Assembly: GCF_029626265.1 (NCBI RefSeq)
Contig: NZ_JARUBN010000001.1
Span: 6,203,001 to 6,267,000 of the forward strand
Direction: 5' to 3'
Source of the DNA: Micromonospora sp. WMMD1102
GTDB taxonomy: Bacteria; Actinomycetota; Actinomycetes; Mycobacteriales; Micromonosporaceae
Length of the DNA: 64,000 bases
Part shown: positions 61,539-64,000 of the stretch, in pieces
How the letters are laid out: every line of letters begins with the position of its first letter
Position numbering within the stretch: the stretch's first letter is position 1
Made by a program: the position numbers and the translations under genes
The notes under the pieces: model-generated
What the model was told of the DNA's origin: nothing
The model's input: the letters and a program-made list of their open reading frames with translations, nothing else
Database searches by the model: none

Positions 61539-62209
61539 GCGGCGCGGTAGGTCGTTCGGTGAGAACGATCCACGCCTCCCAGGTGTTCGACCGGGCGGCC
61601 TGACACAGGTGTTCCCAACCTTTGGCGGGCCTCGGACGTGGCGAACCGCGCTTCCCACCCGCCCGGTTTCCCCGGCGGGGCCACCCGATCGCCTCGCTTA
61701 GCGGGCATCAGCGTCGCCATCCATGGGAGCAGGCACCGGGCCCAGGTCCTCGTCCCCGGGCCGCTCAGCTGGCGCAGAAGATCCGGATCGGCATAGACCA
61801 TGGCCGTCGACTTCCACCCACGCAGCATCTCGGCCAGTACCGACCATTGCCCCAACTCGGCCGATATCCTCGCTGCCTTGATGAATTCGGCGACGAACTG
61901 AGCCACCGCGTCGGCAGGCAGCAGTTCGAGCCAGGGAAACTCCTCGCTCAGCGCCGCTGCGGCGGTCTCGACGGGAACATGCGCCAGAAGGTTGCGGAGC
62001 GCCCGCACGGTGGCGATGGCTCCCTCGCCGGAAGTGGCTATCCGATCTTCCCTGGTCAACAGCAGGTCGGCGCCGTCCCTGCGTCGCACACGCACGTCGC
62101 CGGCATCGGCTAGCGCTGCGACGCTCTTGGGATCACGCTGCAACTCGCTCCAGTGCACTTCCTTGACATCGACACGGTCAATTCTGAACTTGTTCAGAAC
62201 TCCTGGCAA
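61535..62209 (-). CDS. Phd/prevent-host-death-like protein with extended C-terminus
   Basis: A 224-aa frame. Residues 16-55 (KEVHWSELQRDPKSVAALADAGDVRVRRRDGADLLLTREDR) match the N-terminal fold of Phd/YefM antitoxins as found in actinobacteria. Residues 60-150 are helical (LLAHVPVETAAAALSEEFPWLELLPADAVAQFVAEFIKAARISAELGQW). The last 70 residues are Arg/Gly/Pro-rich and may be a run-on rather than a folded part. The TTG start at 62209 is doubtful: a perfect TTCTGAAC-TT-GTTCAGAA palindrome would lie inside the first codons, and GTG at 62158 is an alternative. No toxin partner sits next to it on this strand. Confidence 0.55.
   Translation of the reverse strand: MPGVLNKFRIDRVDVKEVHWSELQRDPKSVAALADAGDVRVRRRDGADLLLTREDRIATSGEGAIATVRALRNLLAHVPVETAAAALSEEFPWLELLPADAVAQFVAEFIKAARISAELGQWSVLAEMLRGWKSTAMVYADPDLLRQLSGPGTRTWARCLLPWMATLMPAKRGDRVAPPGKPGGWEARFATSEARQRLGTPVSGRPVEHLGGVDRSHRTTYRAA
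62182..62199. promoter_or_regulatory. 18-bp perfect inverted repeat, candidate autoregulatory operator
   Basis: TTCTGAAC-TT-GTTCAGAA lies at the 5' end of the leftward Phd-like gene and 110 bp before the rightward RelB-like gene. It is AT-richer than its surroundings. Phd/YefM-type proteins bind such palindromes at their own promoters. Confidence 0.5.
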
Positions 62210-62296
62210 GGCGGATGGTCAGGATGCCGAATCAGTCGTCGGACCAGTACAGCAGGATGCCCGGAGATCTGTGCAGACTTCGCGCCAGACACTGCC

Positions 62297-62302
62297 TATA
62301 CT
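62297..62302 (+). promoter_or_regulatory. -10 element of the RelBE-type pair; probably leaderless
   Basis: TATACT lies 7 bp before the ATG at 62309, so transcription would start at or one base from the start codon. There is no Shine-Dalgarno sequence in TTCGAGC, the only sequence between. No strong -35 is visible. Confidence 0.5.
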
Positions 62303-62308
62303 TCGAGC

Positions 62309-62593
62309 ATGACTACCGTGCCGTTCACCGAGGCCCGCAACCGCCTCTCGGAACTCATCGACGAGGTGGCCTCGACACACGAGCGGATAGAGATCACCAG
62401 GCACGGCCACGCCGCCGCGGTGCTCATCTCTGCCGACGATCTTGCGGCGCTGGAGGAGACCCTGGAGGTCCTGTCCAGCGCCGAGGCTATGCGGCAACTC
62501 GCCGAATCCAGGGCAGCCGTCGAAGCTGGTGACGTCCTCGACGCCGACGAGCTCGCCGCTCTGATGGCGAAGCGGTCGAACCGGTCACGATGA
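62309..62593 (+). CDS. Type II antitoxin, Phd/YefM (RelB-like) family
   Basis: A 94-aa antitoxin, MTTVPFTEARNRLSELIDEVASTHERIEITRHGHAAAVLISADDLAALEETLEVL. This is the Phd/YefM N-terminal DNA-binding and dimerisation fold followed by an acidic toxin-neutralising tail (VEAGDVLDADELAALMAK). The stop overlaps the toxin start (ATGA), the canonical antitoxin-toxin layout. It probably represses its own promoter. The ATG is immediately preceded by a -10 element, implying a leaderless message. Confidence 0.88.
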   Translation: MTTVPFTEARNRLSELIDEVASTHERIEITRHGHAAAVLISADDLAALEETLEVLSSAEAMRQLAESRAAVEAGDVLDADELAALMAKRSNRSR

Positions 62594-62880
62594 CCGACCC
62601 GAATCCCCACCGCTACCGACTCCAGGTCACCGGCCCTGCCGCACGCGCCTTAGCCGGAAGGCTGCCGGAGAAGATCGCAGCGGCCGTCTACGAGTTCATC
62701 ACCACGGTCCTGCTCGACAACCCGAATCGGGTCGGCAAACGGCTTCTTCTACCACCCTTCGAAGGCACCTGGTCGGCGCGACGGGGCACGTACCGCGTCC
62801 TCTACGAGATCGACGAAGACAACCGCGTCGTGACCGTTACGGCGATCGAAGACCGCGCGGACGCGTACCGGTCGCGTTGA
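62590..62880 (+). CDS. Type II toxin, RelE/ParE family
   Basis: A 96-aa basic toxin of the RelE superfamily, which cleaves mRNA at the ribosome. The family core is visible: YRLQVTGPAARALAGRLPEKIAAAVYEFI, NPNRVGKRLLLPPFEGTWSARRGTYRVLYEIDEDNRVVTVTAIEDRADAYRSR. RRGTYRVLYEI is the hallmark strand, and the basic residues there match the catalytic side of RelE. It is translationally coupled to the antitoxin. Confidence 0.88.
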   Translation: MTDPNPHRYRLQVTGPAARALAGRLPEKIAAAVYEFITTVLLDNPNRVGKRLLLPPFEGTWSARRGTYRVLYEIDEDNRVVTVTAIEDRADAYRSR

Positions 62881-63165
62881 CTCACCGCGGGCCACGTCGG
62901 CCCGGTCCCACCCTCTCGCCAGCAGCTCACCGTTCGCCACGGTGCGGCTACCGCAACCACGGCCCCACCGGGATGAGCTGCCCCGTCGGCGTCGCCCGGG
63001 TGCCGTCCGACCTTCACCCGTCTCCTGGCACGACAGGCTCCTGGCCACACAGCTCCCCACCGACATCGACGTGAAAACGTCCTGCCCGAGGTGTCGTATC
63101 CACTCGGCGCCGTCCGTAGGTGGTACGGAGGCAGACGAAGGTCCGCCCGAGACGAGGGAGCAGAC
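62881..63165. other. Spacer between the RelE and YCII genes
   Basis: A 285-bp gap. It holds the msrA 3' relic (62946-62999) and otherwise unremarkable sequence; the region before 63166 provides a GAGGGAG ribosome binding site. Confidence 0.5.
62946..62999 (+). pseudogene. Relic of the msrA 3' end (copy 1)
   Basis: Eighteen codons read GYRNHGPTGMSCPVGVAR, against [18 protein letters not shown] at the end of the intact MsrA. No start or upstream msrA sequence precedes them and they run into unrelated sequence. The codon differences show it is diverged, so it is an old or foreign copy rather than a recent duplication. Confidence 0.7.
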
Positions 63166-63525
63166 ATGGCCCATTACCTCATCTACTTCAACCAGCAGTG
63201 GGTGGGCGACCACACCGAGGAGTGGTTCCGCGAGCGCGGCCCACTCGCCTCGGCGGTCGTGGACGAGATCAGGGCAGCCGGGGCGTACGTGTTCGCCGGA
63301 GGCCTGGAGCAGGGCCCCGTCTTCAGTGCCGACGCCACGAGCGGCACGTTGGTGTTCACCGACGGGCCCTACGTCGACAACAAGGAGTGGCTGGGCGGGC
63401 TGACCGTGGTGGACGTGCCCGACGAGGAGACGGCCCGGATGTGGGCCGGCAAGCTCGCCGAAGCATGCGGCTGGCCCCAGGAGGTCCGACGGTTCGGCTC
63501 GCAGTCGAAACCCGGTGACGAGTGA
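63166..63525 (+). CDS. YCII-related domain protein (YciI-like)
   Basis: A 119-aa protein: MAHYLIYFNQQWVGDHTEEWFRERGPLASAVVDEIRAAGAYVFAGGLEQGP, then TLVFTDGPYVDNKEWLGGLTVVDVPDEETARMWAGKLAEACGWPQEVRRF. The TDGPY...KEWLGG segment is the DGPF/YCII signature, common in actinobacteria next to sigma factors, though none is here. The fold is ferredoxin-like; function is not settled. ATG at 63166 has GAGGGAG upstream. A second msrA relic begins 5 bp after its stop. Confidence 0.85.
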   Translation: MAHYLIYFNQQWVGDHTEEWFRERGPLASAVVDEIRAAGAYVFAGGLEQGPVFSADATSGTLVFTDGPYVDNKEWLGGLTVVDVPDEETARMWAGKLAEACGWPQEVRRFGSQSKPGDE

Positions 63526-63530
63526 GCCGA

Positions 63531-63563
63531 GTCGCCGTGGCCAGGACAGCCTGACCCCGGTAC
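63531..63563 (+). pseudogene. Relic of the msrA 3' end (copy 2) with stop codon
   Basis: GTC GCC GTG GCC AGG ACA GCC TGA is the same reading as the last eight codons of msrA (VGVAKTA-stop versus VAVARTA-stop), with 20 of 24 bases identical, and the next six bases match too. The msrA-like terminator hairpin follows at 63569. Confidence 0.6.
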
Positions 63564-63568
63564 AGGCG

Positions 63569-63600
63569 CTGGCGCTGGCGCGGGTCCGCGCCAGCGCCAG
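63569..63600. terminator. Perfect 13-bp hairpin terminator after msrA relic 2
   Basis: Arms 63569-63581 and 63588-63600 are perfectly complementary around GGGTCC. It shares CGCGGGTCCGC and GCGCCAGCGCC with the msrA terminator at 61004-61039. It ends the YCII transcript. Confidence 0.75.
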
Positions 63601-63700
63601 TTGCCCGCCGGGCCGACCAACCGAAATTCCGGGACAGACAACACGGTGTGTGTTTGCTTCAATACCTCTGCCGGGGGACGTGACGACGAGCGGGGGAACG

Positions 63701-64000
63701 GTGCTGGACAGGGATCCGACCGAGGCCGAGGAATGGATCCGCTCCTGGTCGGCCCAGGCCTCCGCCCGGGCCGAGGCGACCACGGCCATGGCCGACCGGG
63801 TTGCCGGCGTCACCACCACCGCGGCCAATCTCGACGGTACGGTCCGGGTCCGGATCGCCTCGTCCGGCGTACTGCTGGGCCTGGAGCTGGACGACCGCAC
63901 CCGGGCGCTCTCCGGCCGCGACCTCGCCGCCGAGATCATGGCCACCATGCGCCGCGCGCAGGCAAAGCTGGCCGAGTCGGTCACCGCCGCCGTCCGGGAG
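63701..64000 (+). CDS. YbaB/EbfC-type DNA-binding protein, N-terminal part (partial)
   Basis: One hundred codons to the window edge. The sequence VLDRDPTEAEEWIRSWSAQASARAEATTAMADRVAGVTTTAANLDGTVRVRIASSGVLLGLELDDRTRALSGRDLAAEIMATMRRAQAKLAESV has the helix-strand-strand-helix order of YbaB/EbfC nucleoid-associated proteins, as the actinobacterial variants found near ESX or WXG100 genes. GTG at 63701 has GGGGGAA about 3 nt upstream; a GTG seven codons earlier (63680) is possible. The C-terminus and neighbours lie outside the window. Confidence 0.75.
   Translation, partial: MLDRDPTEAEEWIRSWSAQASARAEATTAMADRVAGVTTTAANLDGTVRVRIASSGVLLGLELDDRTRALSGRDLAAEIMATMRRAQAKLAESVTAAVRE

Overview
The window is about 70% GC with typical actinomycete codon use and GTG/TTG starts. 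A mycothiol S-conjugate amidase (mca) marks it as actinobacterial. The mix of large RICIN-bearing secreted enzymes, a giant zinc-ribbon membrane protein and GGAAGGGCCCC hairpins between convergent genes suggests a chromosomal segment from a Micromonosporaceae member (Micromonospora/Plantactinospora type). The genus is an inference. No tRNA, rRNA, transposase or phage gene was seen.

Layout. (1) 0-5.7 kb: the 5' tip of a glycosyltransferase, a TIGR03089-type protein, acetoacetyl-CoA synthetase, an acyl-CoA thioesterase and two paralogous small membrane proteins. (2) 5.9-28.2 kb: a carbohydrate-use locus. It holds a RICIN-feruloyl esterase, a FadR/GntR regulator, a CUT1 sugar ABC transporter lacking its own ATPase followed by an enolase-superfamily enzyme, Zn-dehydrogenase, KduD-like SDR and aldo-keto reductase, a 1187-aa ThuA/sugar-dehydrogenase/PKD/CBM/RICIN protein, a complete CUT2 (ribose-type) ABC operon with a sugar epimerase, and a secreted beta-helix (GH141-like)/RICIN protein. 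All four promoter regions of this locus share the heptamer TCATACG, so one regulator, perhaps the encoded FadR-type protein, may control the whole set. (3) 28.2-30.0 kb: a Uma2-type protein and an acyl-CoA dehydrogenase.

(4) 30.2-36.7 kb: a compact biosynthetic cassette. It has one P450 without the ExxR motif, two adenylation-carrier didomains and two type II thioesterases, but no condensation domain. It resembles the nikkomycin/novobiocin strategy of loading an amino acid on a carrier protein, oxidising it there and hydrolysing it off, here with two loading modules.

(5) 37.2-58.6 kb: mostly housekeeping genes. These are UDP-glucose dehydrogenase, a 1697-aa membrane protein, purK-purE with a YyaL-type protein, a GGDEF-EAL protein, mca with a small membrane protein, a DUF4307 protein, greA, ilvA, a membrane protein, an amidase and cystathionine gamma-synthase. 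(6) 58.67-63.6 kb: an accessory patchwork. A two-gene islet is bracketed by a duplicated HIT-gene 5' end. Downstream of msrA lie a GNAT gene, a Phd-like gene, a RelBE-type toxin-antitoxin pair and a YCII gene, interleaved with two relics of the msrA 3' end. The window ends inside a YbaB/EbfC-type gene.
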